Positions 1 to 13,506 of a stretch of DNA of 64,000 nucleotides are shown one piece after another (positions within the stretch are counted from its first letter, which is position 1; every line of letters starts with the position of its first letter). Location of the stretch: positions 1 to 64,000 of the forward strand of contig NZ_JABAFO010000003.1 of NCBI RefSeq assembly GCF_012843675.1. Direction: 5' to 3'. The position numbers and the translations under genes are program-made. A model generated the notes under the pieces. That model was not told where the DNA came from. It did no database searches and saw only the letters and a program-made list of their open reading frames with translations. This DNA is from Lactobacillus sp. MRS-253-APC-2B. Lineage in GTDB: Bacteria; Bacillota; Bacilli; Lactobacillales; Lactobacillaceae.

Positions 1-1
1 T

Positions 2-74
2 GGGCAGTTAGCTCAGCTGGCAGAGCAACGGACTCTTAATCCGTGGGTCCAGGGTTCGATCCCCTGACTGCCCA
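2..74 (+). tRNA. tRNA-Lys (anticodon CTT)
   Basis: A full cloverleaf can be folded. The acceptor arm pairs GGGCAGT (2-8) with ACTGCCC (67-73) and leaves A74 as discriminator. The D arm is GCTC/GAGC, the anticodon loop CTCTTAA reads CTT, and the T arm is CAGGG-TTCGATC-CCCTG. It decodes the lysine codon AAG. The 3' CCA is not encoded, since TCA follows A74, so it must be added after transcription. A terminator follows at once. Its promoter lies outside the window, so it could be the last gene of a longer tRNA transcript. Confidence 0.95.
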
Positions 75-81
75 TCATGTC

Positions 82-110
82 GCCATCGGCTTTTAGTCGG
101 TGGCTTTTTT
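82..110 (+). terminator. Terminator after tRNA-Lys
   Basis: GCCATCGGC pairs with GTCGGTGGC (two G-U pairs) around a short loop and is followed by a run of T. Confidence 0.85.
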
Positions 111-130
111 TATTTTCCAAATCCACACTA

Positions 131-168
131 TTAAAAAGAGGCTGGGAATTGACCCAGCCTCTTTTTAA
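131..168. terminator. Bidirectional terminator hairpin
   Basis: A perfect inverted repeat has 16-bp arms (131-146 and 153-168) around a 6-base loop. It has an A-run on one side and a T-run on the other, so it can stop transcripts from both directions. It lies downstream of the minus-strand zinc-ribbon gene. Confidence 0.85.
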
Positions 169-243
169 TAGATAATAGTACTCAGCTCAGCAGCTGGTAG
201 ATCAAACACTGATCAACCAACGTTTGATCAATTCAGCCATCCT

Positions 244-555
244 TTATTCTGCCAAATCAGCAGGCGTTGGGACAATCTTGGCATATTTTAGCCGGCCAAT
301 CTTATTTTCCTGACCGACATTAACCTCAAATTCATCCACAAAACCACAGTTGAGACAGGCAACCACAATCTGATAGCGCTGCGAATGATCATCATTGGTT
401 GCTTCCCAGTTGCGCTCAGCAATCACCAGTGGCTTTTGATGACATTTACTGCAGGCAATCTTTAAGCGGCGTTCCTCACGAAAAGGATCACCGGTTTTGC
501 CAACCATCCCCCAACGATCCTCGCCATAAACCTGATCAAAATTATTGTAAAACAT
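244..555 (-). CDS. Hypothetical protein with two CxxC pairs
   Basis: 103 residues, function not recognised. Two CxxC motifs (CSKC near residue 35, CLNC near residue 68) could form a single zinc ribbon or rubredoxin-like knuckle. There is no signal peptide or membrane segment, so the protein is probably cytosolic. The start has a good AAGGTGAG ribosome site lying in the 15-bp gap after the MFS gene, so the two are almost certainly co-transcribed, with this gene second. A bidirectional hairpin closes the unit at 131-168. Zinc binding is inferred only from cysteine spacing. Confidence 0.75.
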   Translation of the reverse strand: MFYNNFDQVYGEDRWGMVGKTGDPFREERRLKIACSKCHQKPLVIAERNWEATNDDHSQRYQIVVACLNCGFVDEFEVNVGQENKIGRLKYAKIVPTPADLAE

Positions 556-570
556 ACGCTCACCTTGAAT

Positions 571-1770
571 CTAAAACTGCTCGGCATCATGCTGACGGGT
601 CATGGCCACAGCAAAGACCACGACTTCAACGATCATGATTGAGACTGCACAGATAACAAACAACGGCCGGTAGGAGAATCTTTCAATAATCAGACCGCCA
701 AACAAGGGACCGATCGCTTTGCCGGTTGAAGCAAAAGCATTCAGCATTCCCTGATACTTTCCCTTATCATCAACCGGTGATAAAAGATTGATGATGGCTG
801 GGATCGTCGGAAAGGCCGTTGCCTCGCCAAGTGTCAAAACAATCATCGCCAAAACGAACATTGCATAGCTCTTGGCAAATAAAAGCAGGATAAACGATAA
901 TCCACATGTAAAAATCCCAAAGTAGACAAAGTAGTAGTCATTGGTAATCTTTTTGGTCAGCCAACTAATCACGGCCTGGAACAAGACAATCAAAATACCG
1001 TTGATCGTCCACAGCATACTATACAGCGTCATTGAAATACCCATATCCGTCATGTAGACCGACATGTTGCTCGACCATTGTCCATACATGATCCAGACAA
1101 TGGCAAATGAGATAAACAGCGTCCAGATGATCTGGGCATTGGCTGCTGGCAGCTTAGCATGCTTAGGACCAAAGTCTACGTCCACCGTATGATGATGGCG
1201 TGGCTTGATTGGTACGATATTGAAGAACAAGACTACGACCAGCAAGAAAAAGGCATACATAACCACTGTAATGGCAAACAGTGGCGACACACTGTTATGA
1301 GCCATCTGATAGAGCGGTCCGACAATCGTGGTTCCCAAGACCATCCCCAGGTTATTGGCAAAATAAAGCATGTTGAAGACAAAGCGACCATCATGGCTGC
1401 GTACCCGCGTCCCAAATGAGTTGACCATCGTAATGATCCAGCCGTTAAAAAAGCCGATGATCGTCAGCATGACCGGATAGATTGGCCAACCGTTTCTAAA
1501 AATCAAAATTGCCATTGAGACCATCGCTAAAATCAGACCGCCAATCATCAAATGCCGCGGATTTTTGCGATCAAACAGCATCCCGGCAATATAGCTGCCG
1601 ACAACATTGGCACCAGAATAAAACAGCAGCACAACTCCTGAAACAGTCAATGACTGATGCAGCTGGTCATGGATATAGATTGTCGTCAATGGCCAGATAA
1701 AGCTGTTGCCAATGCTTCCCAAAAACGATCCCAAAAGCAGCCACTGCAATTTAAATCCCGTTTTCTTCAT
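571..1770 (-). CDS. MFS transporter, probable drug/metabolite exporter
   Basis: 399 residues with about 12 hydrophobic segments, the usual length of a 12-helix major facilitator. The loop after helix 2 contains GMLFDRKNPRH, a fair match to the family motif A (GxxxDRxGRR). The protein begins right at the first membrane helix and has a polar tail. Start at ATG 1770 follows a GGGGAG ribosome site. It is the first gene of a two-gene unit with the small CxxC protein. The family mostly exports drugs or small metabolites by proton antiport; the substrate cannot be read from sequence. Confidence 0.85.
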   Translation of the reverse strand: MKKTGFKLQWLLLGSFLGSIGNSFIWPLTTIYIHDQLHQSLTVSGVVLLFYSGANVVGSYIAGMLFDRKNPRHLMIGGLILAMVSMAILIFRNGWPIYPVMLTIIGFFNGWIITMVNSFGTRVRSHDGRFVFNMLYFANNLGMVLGTTIVGPLYQMAHNSVSPLFAITVVMYAFFLLVVVLFFNIVPIKPRHHHTVDVDFGPKHAKLPAANAQIIWTLFISFAIVWIMYGQWSSNMSVYMTDMGISMTLYSMLWTINGILIVLFQAVISWLTKKITNDYYFVYFGIFTCGLSFILLLFAKSYAMFVLAMIVLTLGEATAFPTIPAIINLLSPVDDKGKYQGMLNAFASTGKAIGPLFGGLIIERFSYRPLFVICAVSIMIVEVVVFAVAMTRQHDAEQF

Positions 1771-1831
1771 TTACCCGCTCCCCTTCTTTTCAACATTTCT
1801 CTCTTAATCTTAGTGCAAAATCAATACAAGA

Positions 1832-1871
1832 CAACAAACAAGCAGCTGCTGATTACTCAACTGCTGCTTGT
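1832..1871 (-). terminator. Possible terminator after dnaB
   Basis: CAAGCAGC pairs with GCTGCTTG across a roughly 15-base loop just beyond the dnaB stop codon. The T-tract on the minus strand is interrupted (TTTGTTGT), so termination may be weak. Confidence 0.5.
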
Positions 1872-1874
1872 CGT

Positions 1875-3278
1875 TTAAGCCGGTTCGGTATGCTGATAGT
1901 CAACTGCGGCGAACTTGTTATAGGCTTTGTTAAAGAGCAGCTTGACGGTTCCCCGTGGGCCGCTCCGGTTTTTTTCGATGATGATCTCGACTTCACTCAA
2001 GCTTTGGTCGGGATCATTAAACGTTTTTTCTTCTTTTTGATCATCATCATCGTCGGCACCTTCACGCTCATAATAATCAGCACGGTACAGGAAACTGACG
2101 ATATCGGCATCTTGCTCGATCGATCCAGATTCACGAATATCAGAAAGTACCGGTCGCTTGTCTTGACGCTGCTCAACGCCACGCGAAAGCTGCGAAAGAG
2201 CGATTACCGGTACACTGAGTTCCTTGGCCAGCTTCTTGAGCTGTCGCGAGATCTCTGAGACTTCCTGCTGGCGGTTCTCCGGGTTGCTCCCTTCAATCAG
2301 CTGCAGGTAGTCAATCACAATCAGACCAAGGTTGCCGTTTTCCTTAGCCAGCCGCCGACACTTGGCCCGAATCTCCGGTACCTTGATCCCTGGTGTATCA
2401 TCAATATAAATATTGGCCTGCGCTAAAACACTGGAGGCAACCATAAAGTTGTTCCACTCATCCTGATTTAGTTGACCGGTTCTCAGGTGATTGGCATTGA
2501 TATTGCCCTGTGCGCAAAGCATCCGGTTAACCAGCGATTCGGCCCCCATTTCCAAACTGAAGATCGCAACCGTTGCATCCGAGCTGGTAGCTACGTTTTG
2601 GGCGATATTCAATGCAAAGGCAGTTTTCCCCATGGCCGGACGTGCGGCAATGATCACCAACTCATCATCATGCAGACCAGTCGTCATCTCATCCAACTGT
2701 GGATAACCGGTTGGCAGCCCCGTAACGTCGCTCTCGTTTTTAGAAAGCTCATAGACGTGATTGATTGAGTCATTTAAGACGGTATCAATTCTTTGAAAGC
2801 CTGCCCGATTACTGGATTCAGAAACCCGCAAAATTGATGTTTCAGCCTCGTCTAATAGCTCATTGACGCTTTCTTGGCCCTCATAGCTTTTCTGTACGAT
2901 TTCTGTTGCTACGTCAATCAGATGTCTAGCCGTAGCCTTATCATGAACGATCCGGGCATAGTAGCCGATATTGGCCGCAGTTGGCACTGATCCAGCCAGC
3001 TCAGCCAAGTATTCAACGCCGCCAATGTTATCCAATTGATGCTCGCTTTCCAGCTCACTTTTCATTGTCAAGACATCGATCGGCTTTTCCTGGTCGTTAA
3101 GCTTAACCATCGCCGCAAAGACGATCTGATGGGCACGCTGATAAAAATCATCTGAGGAAACGAACTCCATTGCTTCCTCAATGGCGCCATGCGATAGAAA
3201 AGCCGCACCCAAAACGGCTTTTTCAGCGGCCAGATCACGCGGTGCGGTGCGCGTTGAACTTAAACTGGCATTGTCCAT
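1875..3278 (-). CDS. dnaB: Replicative DNA helicase DnaB
   Basis: 467 residues, full length for the hexameric helicase that unwinds DNA ahead of the replication fork (called DnaC in Bacillus subtilis). The N-terminal DnaG-interacting domain covers roughly residues 10-120. The RecA-like domain carries Walker A (ARPAMGKTAFAL, about residue 212), Walker B (LIVIDYLQLI, about 322) and the later ALSQLSRGVEQR segment. An acidic stretch (EREGADDDDDQKEEK) lies in the C-terminal part. The gene follows rplI after 18 bp, the standard gdpP-rplI-dnaB order of lactic acid bacteria. Confidence 0.97.
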   Translation of the reverse strand: MDNASLSSTRTAPRDLAAEKAVLGAAFLSHGAIEEAMEFVSSDDFYQRAHQIVFAAMVKLNDQEKPIDVLTMKSELESEHQLDNIGGVEYLAELAGSVPTAANIGYYARIVHDKATARHLIDVATEIVQKSYEGQESVNELLDEAETSILRVSESSNRAGFQRIDTVLNDSINHVYELSKNESDVTGLPTGYPQLDEMTTGLHDDELVIIAARPAMGKTAFALNIAQNVATSSDATVAIFSLEMGAESLVNRMLCAQGNINANHLRTGQLNQDEWNNFMVASSVLAQANIYIDDTPGIKVPEIRAKCRRLAKENGNLGLIVIDYLQLIEGSNPENRQQEVSEISRQLKKLAKELSVPVIALSQLSRGVEQRQDKRPVLSDIRESGSIEQDADIVSFLYRADYYEREGADDDDDQKEEKTFNDPDQSLSEVEIIIEKNRSGPRGTVKLLFNKAYNKFAAVDYQHTEPA

Positions 3279-3296
3279 TTGCTGACGGCCTTTCGT

Positions 3297-3749
3297 TTAT
3301 TTGGCAGCTACGTGCACGTCAATCGTTGCCTCTACATCATGATGCAGTTTGATTGGTACGTGCACAAAGCCGGTTGCCTTAATTGGTGCAGGCAGCTCAA
3401 TCTTGCGCTTGTCGATCTTTAAGTTGAACTGATCTTCCAAAGCCTTGGCAATCTGCTTGGAGGAGACTGAACCAAAGATACGGCCATCGGTACCAGCCTT
3501 GGCACTCAATTCAACAACCGTGTCTTCTTGTTCCAGAACCTCTTTTAAGCGCTTGGCTTCTGCCAGTTCTTCTGCCTCATGTTTTTCGGCTGCCCGCTGC
3601 TGTCCCTTCAATTCACTCATGGCAGCTTTAGTGGCTTCCTTGGCCAGGCCACGCTTAATCAAATAGTTTTGAGCATAGCCATCGGGAACTTCTTTTAATT
3701 CACCGCGTTTACCACGGCCACGTACGTCTTTAATAAAGATAACTTTCAT
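3297..3749 (-). CDS. rplI: 50S ribosomal protein L9
   Basis: 150 residues, normal for bL9. The N-terminal domain begins [20 protein letters not shown], which matches the family signature, followed by a long charged helix (about residues 45-80) and the C-terminal RNA-binding domain. L9 binds 23S rRNA at the base of the L1 stalk. Its ATG overlaps the gdpP stop codon by 4 bp, so translation of the two is probably coupled. Confidence 0.97.
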   Translation of the reverse strand: MKVIFIKDVRGRGKRGELKEVPDGYAQNYLIKRGLAKEATKAAMSELKGQQRAAEKHEAEELAEAKRLKEVLEQEDTVVELSAKAGTDGRIFGSVSSKQIAKALEDQFNLKIDKRKIELPAPIKATGFVHVPIKLHHDVEATIDVHVAAK

Positions 3750-5782
3750 TGTTGCTGCTCCTTTTCTGTTTCATTCTCAATCTGATCGTTTGTCGTTAAA
3801 AGTCTGATCAAATCTTCCTTAACCTCACTGACTGACTTACCGTCAATCTGGGTCGCGGCATTGGCCAGATGACCACCACCACCCATCTTTTCCATAATAA
3901 TCTGGACATTGATATTCCCCATCGATCGAGCCGAGATTCCAACCTTGTCGTTAGCACGCTTGGCAATTACAAACGAGGCATCGACCCCATCCATCTGCAG
4001 CAAGGTGTCGGCAGCTTGGGCAACAATGACCGGATCATAGGTGCGATCATCCTCACCAGCACATAACGCCATTTTATCATTATTCAAAAACTCAACGGTA
4101 GCAATCAGATGATTTCTTTCCATAAAACTATGGACATTTTCTTTCATGAAATATTGAATCATCAAACCATCCGCTCCAGCCGAACGTAAGTAGCTGGCCG
4201 CATCAAACGTCCTGGTACCGGCTTGCTGCGTAAACGACTTGGTATCAATCTGAATTCCCGTCAGCATTGCCGTTGCCTCCAGCTTATTTAACGACTCGCT
4301 TTCTCGTGGCTGATATTCAAACATTTCCGTAATCAACTCACAAGTCGAGCTGGCGTAAGGCTCAATGTAAACCAAGAGTGGATTTTCAGGAAATTCCTCG
4401 CCACGTCGATGATGATCGATGATAATCGTTCGGTCGGCCAGCCGCTCATAAAGCTGGGGTGAAATTGACATACTTGGCTTAGAGTGATCCACCATTACCA
4501 ACAGACTGCTGTCGGTGGCCTTACTAATGGCCTCATCCGGTGTGATAATCCGATCACGAATACTTTGATAGTCGTTGATCTCCATCATCAGCCGGGCAAT
4601 ATCGCTGTGAACCTTTTCCTTATCCAAAACAATCCAGCACTCATGACCATTCATTTCCGCAATTCTTCTAATTCCCAGACAGGCCCCTAAAGAATCCATA
4701 TCCGGGTTGGAATGACCCATTACAAAAACCTGGTCAGCCTGCGTCATCAGTTCCTGCAGTGCCTGACTGATCATCCGTGCTCTAACGCGAGTCCGCTTCT
4801 CCATTGGATTGGTACGGCCACCATAAAAGCGCGCCCGCTGATTCTCTTCTCTGACGACAACCTGGTCACCACCACGGCCAAGTGCCAGGTCAAGATTACG
4901 CTGGGCCATGTCAGCCAGTTTGATCAAATCACTTTGACCATATGCAATCCCCACGCTCAAAGTTACTGGCGAGTTTTGCTTGGAGGTATTTTCGCGAATC
5001 ACATCCAAAATCTTGAACTTTTGCTTCTCCAATTCAATCAGCGACTGATAGTGCCCGATCACGAAATAATTATCCTCATTGATTACTCGCAACAGCAGAT
5101 GATTGTCTTTAGCCCAGTGACTCAATTCTGAAGTCACATAGTTATGCAGATTAGAAACTGCCGAATCACTCATTCCCTGCGTCAGCTCAATATAATTGTC
5201 TAGATAGATATTTCCCAGGAAAATCTGTTCATGTCGATAGCGTTCACTGATCTGCTCATATTTGGTGACATCCAGCAGATAGCAGACATGATAGCGATCC
5301 TGCACTAAAAACTCAAATCGATGATCACGCCATGAAACGACTACCGGCCCTTTATCGTGACGATGCTTTTCGATCAGCTTAGCCAGCTCTTCATCAGCTT
5401 GATCCAGTGGCTTGCCAACAATATGCTCAAACTGAAAATAACGAGCCATATAAGGATTGATCCAACTAACGATACCGTTTTTGTTCAGCATTACCATTCC
5501 AATCGGCATCTCCAAAAGTGCCTCTTGCTGGCCGCGCTGCACCTGATAAGTCAGATTATTGATATATTCCTCAGTATCGACTACTAATCGCCGCAGCTGG
5601 TGGACGCTGATCCAGATCCCCACAAAAGCGATTACCAACAGGATCGTCCCCAGGATCCAGTTGGTATAAAAGGCCAGGATCAGACACATAATCGTCATCA
5701 AGGTCAGATAGCAAAAATTCCATCGAACTGCATGATTCTTGATTAAAAAATTCCAATTGCTATGTCGAAAGAAATTACCCAT
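3746..5782 (-). CDS. gdpP: Cyclic-di-AMP phosphodiesterase GdpP
   Basis: 678 residues. Two N-terminal membrane helices (about 15-60) are followed by a PAS-like domain (about 85-165), a degenerate GGDEF domain (about 175-305) and a DHH-DHHA1 phosphoesterase (about 340-660). DHH-family metal and active-site signatures are visible: [29 protein letters not shown] and C-terminal [10 protein letters not shown]. The family hydrolyses c-di-AMP, the second messenger that controls potassium and osmolyte uptake and wall stress in Firmicutes. Start at ATG 5782 has a TAGGAG ribosome site. It heads the gdpP-rplI-dnaB unit. Confidence 0.95.
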   Translation of the reverse strand: MGNFFRHSNWNFLIKNHAVRWNFCYLTLMTIMCLILAFYTNWILGTILLVIAFVGIWISVHQLRRLVVDTEEYINNLTYQVQRGQQEALLEMPIGMVMLNKNGIVSWINPYMARYFQFEHIVGKPLDQADEELAKLIEKHRHDKGPVVVSWRDHRFEFLVQDRYHVCYLLDVTKYEQISERYRHEQIFLGNIYLDNYIELTQGMSDSAVSNLHNYVTSELSHWAKDNHLLLRVINEDNYFVIGHYQSLIELEKQKFKILDVIRENTSKQNSPVTLSVGIAYGQSDLIKLADMAQRNLDLALGRGGDQVVVREENQRARFYGGRTNPMEKRTRVRARMISQALQELMTQADQVFVMGHSNPDMDSLGACLGIRRIAEMNGHECWIVLDKEKVHSDIARLMMEINDYQSIRDRIITPDEAISKATDSSLLVMVDHSKPSMSISPQLYERLADRTIIIDHHRRGEEFPENPLLVYIEPYASSTCELITEMFEYQPRESESLNKLEATAMLTGIQIDTKSFTQQAGTRTFDAASYLRSAGADGLMIQYFMKENVHSFMERNHLIATVEFLNNDKMALCAGEDDRTYDPVIVAQAADTLLQMDGVDASFVIAKRANDKVGISARSMGNINVQIIMEKMGGGGHLANAATQIDGKSVSEVKEDLIRLLTTNDQIENETEKEQQQ

Positions 5783-5873
5783 ATTCTTCTCCTATACGAC
5801 AATCTAGATATCCCTATCTTATCACAATCGGTTCTTCATCTCATCGTTGACGTTTTTCCCGATAAATAAAAGC

Positions 5874-5909
5874 AAAAAAAAACATGATGACACCAGCCAT
5901 CATGTTTTT
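5874..5909 (-). terminator. Terminator of the rpsF-ssb-rpsR operon
   Basis: AACATGATG (5881-5889) pairs with CATCATGTT (5898-5906). The A-run at 5874-5882 becomes the U-tract on the minus-strand transcript. Confidence 0.85.
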
Positions 5910-5923
5910 AATTATCCGCTGAA

Positions 5924-6160
5924 TTAGTCTTCAGCAACGAATGGCAGCAGACCCATGATCCGTGCACGCTTGATAGCGATCGTCAGACGACGTTGGTTCT
6001 TGGCGCTGGTACCCGTTACTCGACGTGGCAAAATCTTGCCCCGTTCAGAGATGAAACGCTTCAGCAAATCAGTGTCTTTGTAATCAATGTATTCGATGTG
6101 GTTAGCGGCGATAAAGTCGACCTTGCGACGACGACGACCGCCACGACGTTGTTGAGCCAT
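5924..6160 (-). CDS. rpsR: 30S ribosomal protein S18
   Basis: 78 residues, normal length. The body contains the family segment [20 protein letters not shown], which binds 16S rRNA next to S6 on the platform. The N-terminus is very basic (RRGGRRRRK). It is the last gene of rpsF-ssb-rpsR, separated from ssb by 38 bp with a good ribosome site (AAGGAGG) before the ATG. Confidence 0.97.
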   Translation of the reverse strand: MAQQRRGGRRRRKVDFIAANHIEYIDYKDTDLLKRFISERGKILPRRVTGTSAKNQRRLTIAIKRARIMGLLPFVAED

Positions 6161-6198
6161 GAAATTACCCTCCTTAAATCATGTATTTTGGTTTTAAA

Positions 6199-6942
6199 TT
6201 AAAATGGCAAATCATCTTCAGCCGTACCGTCAGCAGATTTAGCGTCATTAGACTTAGGTGCTGAGGCAGCATCACTTGAGTTAGCAGCAGGTTGACCGTT
6301 GGTTGGCAAGACACTGTCATTTAGATTAAACGTGCCATCATTGTTTGATGATGCAGCTGGCTGAGAGTCTTCATTGCCGAATGGAAAATCATTGTGGACT
6401 GGTGCTTCTTGACCAGGCATTGGCGCATTTTCAAAGGGATTACTGAATCCGCCTTGATTGCCAAAAGATTGATTTCCCATTGGTTGAGAAGCACGACCGT
6501 TGTCATAGCCTTGCTGATAGCCGCCGCCATTGTACTGCGACTGACCATTGTTCCAGCCGCCTTGATTACCACCAAAGCCGGACTGAGAACGACCGCCGCC
6601 ATTGTATGGCTGATTGCCACTGCGACGCGGCTCCAACAATGCAAAGTTATCAACCTGTACTTCCGTTACATAAACGCGCTGGCCTTGATTATTCTCGTAG
6701 CTGCGCGTCCGGAGCGAACCGTCAATTCCAACCAAGGCACCTTTATGAGTGAAGTTGGCAAAATTTTCGGCTGGCTTTCGCCAAATAACACAGTTGATAA
6801 AGTCGGCATCACGCTCACCTTGAGCATTCCGAAACTGACGATCAACGGCCAGCGTGAAGGAGGCCACTGATGTGCCGCCTTGAGTGTAGCGCAATTCAGC
6901 ATCTCTTGTCAGACGACCGGTTAATACGACGCGATTAAGCAT
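6199..6942 (-). CDS. ssb: Single-stranded DNA-binding protein, long linker
   Basis: 247 residues, clearly longer than the roughly 160-180 usual for SSB. Residues 1-107 form the OB-fold ([37 protein letters not shown]). A long disordered linker rich in G, N, Q and S follows, and the last residues DDLPF are the acidic tip that docks replication and repair partners. The protein coats single-stranded DNA as a tetramer. It sits between rpsF and rpsR, as in most Firmicutes. The extra length lies entirely in the linker. Confidence 0.96.
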   Translation of the reverse strand: MLNRVVLTGRLTRDAELRYTQGGTSVASFTLAVDRQFRNAQGERDADFINCVIWRKPAENFANFTHKGALVGIDGSLRTRSYENNQGQRVYVTEVQVDNFALLEPRRSGNQPYNGGGRSQSGFGGNQGGWNNGQSQYNGGGYQQGYDNGRASQPMGNQSFGNQGGFSNPFENAPMPGQEAPVHNDFPFGNEDSQPAASSNNDGTFNLNDSVLPTNGQPAANSSDAASAPKSNDAKSADGTAEDDLPF

Positions 6943-6991
6943 GGACCTCGTACTCCTCTCTAAAACTTATTCAATTGGATTGCAACGCGAT

Positions 6992-7288
6992 TTAGGCTTC
7001 GCGCTTAACAATCATGTGACGCAGAATGTCGTCGCTGAACTTAGCCAGACGATCAAATTCGTTCAGAGCTTCGTCACTGTCAGCAGTCAGGTTGACTACG
7101 TGGTAAGTACCTTCCGTGTACTTAGCGATTGGGTAGGCAAACCGACGCGTTGACCAATCCTTTGAATCGATGATGTTGGCACCATTGTCCGTCAAAATCT
7201 TGTCAAAGCGAGCTACCAGTTCGCTCTTAGCAGATTCTTCGATGTCAGGACGAATGATGTAAGTAATTTCATATTTGCGTGTTTCCAT
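6992..7288 (-). CDS. rpsF: 30S ribosomal protein S6
   Basis: 98 residues, normal for bS6. It starts [18 protein letters not shown] and contains the conserved [17 protein letters not shown] strand. S6 forms a heterodimer with S18 on the 30S platform. It is the first gene of the rpsF-ssb-rpsR operon, with a strong AAGGAGG ribosome site and an upstream hairpin leader that may carry feedback control. Confidence 0.97.
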   Translation of the reverse strand: METRKYEITYIIRPDIEESAKSELVARFDKILTDNGANIIDSKDWSTRRFAYPIAKYTEGTYHVVNLTADSDEALNEFDRLAKFSDDILRHMIVKREA

Positions 7289-7410
7289 GAATGTTACACC
7301 TCCTTATGGACTCTGGCTCTTATCTTCAAGATTAATAAGAGCAAGGAGAGCAGACGTTTTGACGTATACTCACAGAAAAAGATATTAGCATAAATAAAAA
7401 TCAATTACAA
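7289..7410 (-). promoter_or_regulatory. rpsF promoter and hairpin leader
   Basis: A promoter reads TTGTAA (7405-7410), 17 bp, TAATAT (7382-7387) on the minus strand. The transcribed leader folds into an 8-bp hairpin, GCTCTTAT pairing with ATAAGAGC, with outer CTC/GAG pairs across an internal loop, and ends near the ribosome site. In many bacteria the S6:S18 complex binds a leader hairpin of this operon to repress it. Position and shape fit, but I did not find a clear CCG binding bulge, so that role is inferred. Confidence 0.6.
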
Positions 7411-7430
7411 GCGATTCAATCATCTGATCA

Positions 7431-7484
7431 AAAAAAGCTGAATTGTGGCCCTCTGTCTAAACTATATGCCGTAATTCAGCTTTT
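7431..7484 (-). terminator. Terminator of gyrA
   Basis: AAAAGCTGAATT (7433-7444) pairs with AATTCAGCTTTT (7473-7484). The A-run at 7431-7436 gives the U-tract after gyrA. Confidence 0.8.
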
Positions 7485-7493
7485 GCATTTTAT

Positions 7494-9995
7494 TTAGTTG
7501 GTTTCTTCTTCAGTTTCTGCAGCTGATGAATTCTCAGCAGTCGCATCATCTGTTTGATCTTCTTTGGCTACTTTGGCCATCGTTGCCACCTTAGAGTCAT
7601 CATCCATTCTGATCAGGTGAACCCCAACGGCTGCCCGACCAGTCTGCGAGACGGTCTCAATACCAAAGCGAATAATTACGCCCTTATCGGTAACCAGCAT
7701 GATGTCCTCATCGCCGCTGACTGTCGTCAAACCGGCCAACGGACCATTCTTGGCCGTTACGTTGACGGTCTTGATTCCTTTACCGCCCCGACCTTTGATT
7801 GGATATTCAGAGGCTGGCGTCTGTTTACCAAAACCGTTTTCGCTGATAACAAAGACATTGCCGTCACTGTTAAGCGGAGCGGCCCCAATGATGCAGTCGC
7901 CATCGCGCAGTTTGGCTCCACGTACGCCAGCTGCCGAGCGACCCATGGAGCGGACGTCTTCGGCATTAAAGCTGACTGCATAGCCCAGTCGCGTTCCTAG
8001 AATCATGTTCTGCTGACCATCGATGATATTGACGTGAATCAGCTCGTCACCATCATGGAGCTGAATAGCTTTCAGACCATTGCTGCGAATGTTGCGGAAG
8101 TCATCAACCGGAGTTTTCTTAACCGTTCCCTGCTTGGTAACAAAGAACAAAAACTTGTCGGCATCGTCAGCCGCATTGGAGACGTTGATCACGGCTGTAA
8201 TCTTTTCGTGATTATCGATCCCCAGCAGATTGATGATCGGAATTCCCTGTGCTGAACGACCGTACTCTGGAACCTCGTAGCCTTTCATCGAAAAGACCTT
8301 GCCCGAGTTGGTAAAGAACAGCAGGATATCATGTGTAGAACTTGAGATCAGATGCTCGATAAAGTCATCTTTATGCACGCCCATCCCTTTAACGCCACGG
8401 CCACCACGATTCTGTGACTTGAACTCATCAACCGGCAACCGCTTGATGTAGCCGTTATGCGTCAGCGTAACCACGATATCTTCTTCTTCGATCAGGTCCT
8501 CGTCTTCAATGTCGGTAATGTCACCGACTTGCAGCTCAGTCCGGCGCTTGTCGCCAAAACGACGCTGAATCTCCAGCAGTTCATCATAAATGATCTGGTT
8601 AATGCGTTCTTCATGCGCCAAAATGTCTTTGTAATCGGCAATGGCCTCAGTCAGCTTTTGGTGCTCGTTTTCAATCTTTTCGCGTTCCAGACCAGTCAGC
8701 CGAACCAGCCGCATATCCAAAATGGCTTGAGCCTGACGCTCATCCAGCGTGTAGCGATCAATCAGTTGACTTTTGGCGATCTCACTGGTCTGGGCCTCAC
8801 GAATGATTTTGATAATCTCATCAATGTGATCCAAGGCAATCAGCAGACCCTTGACAATGTGATCACGGCTCTGCGCTTTTTTCAGATCAAATTCGGTCCG
8901 CCGCCGGACAACGTTGATTTGATGCTCCAGGTAGTACTGCAGAATCTGTTTGAGGCTCAATACCTTTGGCGCCCCGTTGACGATGGCCAGCATGTTGAAG
9001 TTAAAGGTCGTCTGCATCAAAGTCATCTTGTACAAGTTGTTTAAGATGACCTCAGCACTGGCATCGCGCCGTACGTCAATGACAATCCGCATCCCTTCTC
9101 GGTCGGTTTCATCATTGATGTCGGTAATGCCTTCGATTTCTTTTTCACGAGCCAGCTCAGCAATTCGCTCAATCAAACGGGCCTTGTTGACCATGTATGG
9201 AATCTCGTGAACGACGATGCGCTGACGGCCATTCTTGGATTCTTCAATATCAACCTTGGCCCGCACAATAATCGTACCGCGGCCAGTCTCATAAGCCTTG
9301 CGAATGCCGGACTTGCCCATGACTACGCCCCCGGTGGGAAAATCGGGCCCTGGCAGCACCTTCATCAATTCTTCGGTCGTCACATCGGGATTTTGCATCA
9401 GCAGATGAATGGCATCGATAACCTCTCCCAGGTTGTGGGTTGGAATATTGGTTGCCATCCCCACGGCAATCCCAGAAGCACCGTTAACCAAAAGATTAGG
9501 GAACCGTGCTGGCAAAACGGTAGGCTCTTTTTCACTGCCGTCATAGTTATCCTGGAAGTCAACCGTATTCTTGTTGATATCGCGCAGCATTTCAACGGCA
9601 ATCTTACTCATTCGGGCCTCGGTATAACGCATGGCGGCTGCCCCGTCACCGTCAACTGAGCCAAAGTTACCGTGACCATCAACCAGCATGTAGCGATAGC
9701 TGAAGTCCTGTGCCATCCGTACCAAACCTTCATAAATCGAGGAGTCGCCATGAGGGTGGAATTTACCCATAACGTCACCTACGATACGTGCGGATTTTTT
9801 ATATGGCTTATCTGGCGTCACGCCTAATTCATTCATTCCATAAAGGATCCGCCGCTGAACCGGCTTAAGCCCATCGCGAACGTCAGGAAGTGCCCGCGCT
9901 ACGATAACGCTCATTGCATAGTCCAGAAATGAATTTTTCATCAATCCGGTCAGATTGACATCGGTAATCCGCCCTGGCATATCTTGATCTGCCAC
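7494..9995 (-). CDS. gyrA: DNA gyrase subunit A
   Basis: 833 residues. The N-terminal breakage-reunion domain has the catalytic tyrosine in [11 protein letters not shown] (about residue 123). The quinolone-determining region reads [17 protein letters not shown], with serine and glutamate at the usual resistance positions, so it looks wild type. The C-terminal DNA-wrapping propeller contains the GyrA box [10 protein letters not shown]. With GyrB it introduces negative supercoils using ATP. It follows gyrB after 22 bp in the recF-gyrB-gyrA unit. The last 25 residues are acidic and glutamate-rich. Confidence 0.98.
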   Translation of the reverse strand: MADQDMPGRITDVNLTGLMKNSFLDYAMSVIVARALPDVRDGLKPVQRRILYGMNELGVTPDKPYKKSARIVGDVMGKFHPHGDSSIYEGLVRMAQDFSYRYMLVDGHGNFGSVDGDGAAAMRYTEARMSKIAVEMLRDINKNTVDFQDNYDGSEKEPTVLPARFPNLLVNGASGIAVGMATNIPTHNLGEVIDAIHLLMQNPDVTTEELMKVLPGPDFPTGGVVMGKSGIRKAYETGRGTIIVRAKVDIEESKNGRQRIVVHEIPYMVNKARLIERIAELAREKEIEGITDINDETDREGMRIVIDVRRDASAEVILNNLYKMTLMQTTFNFNMLAIVNGAPKVLSLKQILQYYLEHQINVVRRRTEFDLKKAQSRDHIVKGLLIALDHIDEIIKIIREAQTSEIAKSQLIDRYTLDERQAQAILDMRLVRLTGLEREKIENEHQKLTEAIADYKDILAHEERINQIIYDELLEIQRRFGDKRRTELQVGDITDIEDEDLIEEEDIVVTLTHNGYIKRLPVDEFKSQNRGGRGVKGMGVHKDDFIEHLISSSTHDILLFFTNSGKVFSMKGYEVPEYGRSAQGIPIINLLGIDNHEKITAVINVSNAADDADKFLFFVTKQGTVKKTPVDDFRNIRSNGLKAIQLHDGDELIHVNIIDGQQNMILGTRLGYAVSFNAEDVRSMGRSAAGVRGAKLRDGDCIIGAAPLNSDGNVFVISENGFGKQTPASEYPIKGRGGKGIKTVNVTAKNGPLAGLTTVSGDEDIMLVTDKGVIIRFGIETVSQTGRAAVGVHLIRMDDDSKVATMAKVAKEDQTDDATAENSSAAETEEETN

Positions 9996-10017
9996 GTTTT
10001 TTCCTCCTTAGCTGATT

Positions 10018-13091
<3,074 letters not shown>

Positions 13092-13094
13092 TGA

Positions 13095-13328
13095 TTACTC
13101 AGCCACGATCTCAACGTCTTCAATACCGCTGATCTCAACTTGATCGCCGGCACGCAGCTTACGCCCACGACGATCTTCCAACTCGCCGTTAACCTTGACC
13201 TCATGTTCGCGCAAAAACCACTTAGCGGCACCACCCGTAGGAATGATGCCTTCTTCTTTCAGCAGCTGCCCAAGCGTAATGAATTCACTGCTGATTGCGA
13301 CTTTTTTTGAATTTTGCATACTTTTCAC
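13095..13328 (-). CDS. yaaA: S4-domain RNA-binding protein YaaA
   Basis: 77 residues. It contains one S4 fold with the GGAAKWFLREHEVKVNGE segment typical of the small protein encoded between dnaN and recF in Firmicutes. The family is thought to bind rRNA or ribosomal particles; no enzymatic residue is present. A promoter TTGTTT, 17 bp, TATAAT (13350-13355) lies just upstream on the minus strand, so the yaaA-recF-gyr unit can be read independently of dnaN. Confidence 0.93.
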   Translation of the reverse strand: MKSMQNSKKVAISSEFITLGQLLKEEGIIPTGGAAKWFLREHEVKVNGELEDRRGRKLRAGDQVEISGIEDVEIVAE

Positions 13329-13349
13329 CTACTTTATGCTTGCTGTTCT

Positions 13350-13378
13350 ATTATAGCTTTTATAAGACGTAAAAACAA
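13350..13378 (-). promoter_or_regulatory. Promoter of yaaA-recF-gyrB-gyrA
   Basis: On the minus strand: TTGTTT, 17-bp spacer, TATAAT (complement of 13350-13355), 21 bp before the yaaA start codon. Close matches to both sigma-A hexamers. Confidence 0.7.
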
Positions 13379-13506
13379 ATTTAAGGGCGTTTTTAGGCCT
13401 TGTCAGCAAATATTATCCCAATTAATCATTTTTATCTAAAACAGGCTATTTTCGCTCAGAAAGCAAATTTAAGTGATTTAAGCGTTTTCTTGTATTAGAA
13501 AGTGAT

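Noticed and set aside
8457-9044. Long open frame opposite gyrA
   Set aside because: A shadow of gyrA codon composition with no ribosome site; the same applies to the frames opposite gyrB, the sucrose phosphorylase gene and pepO.
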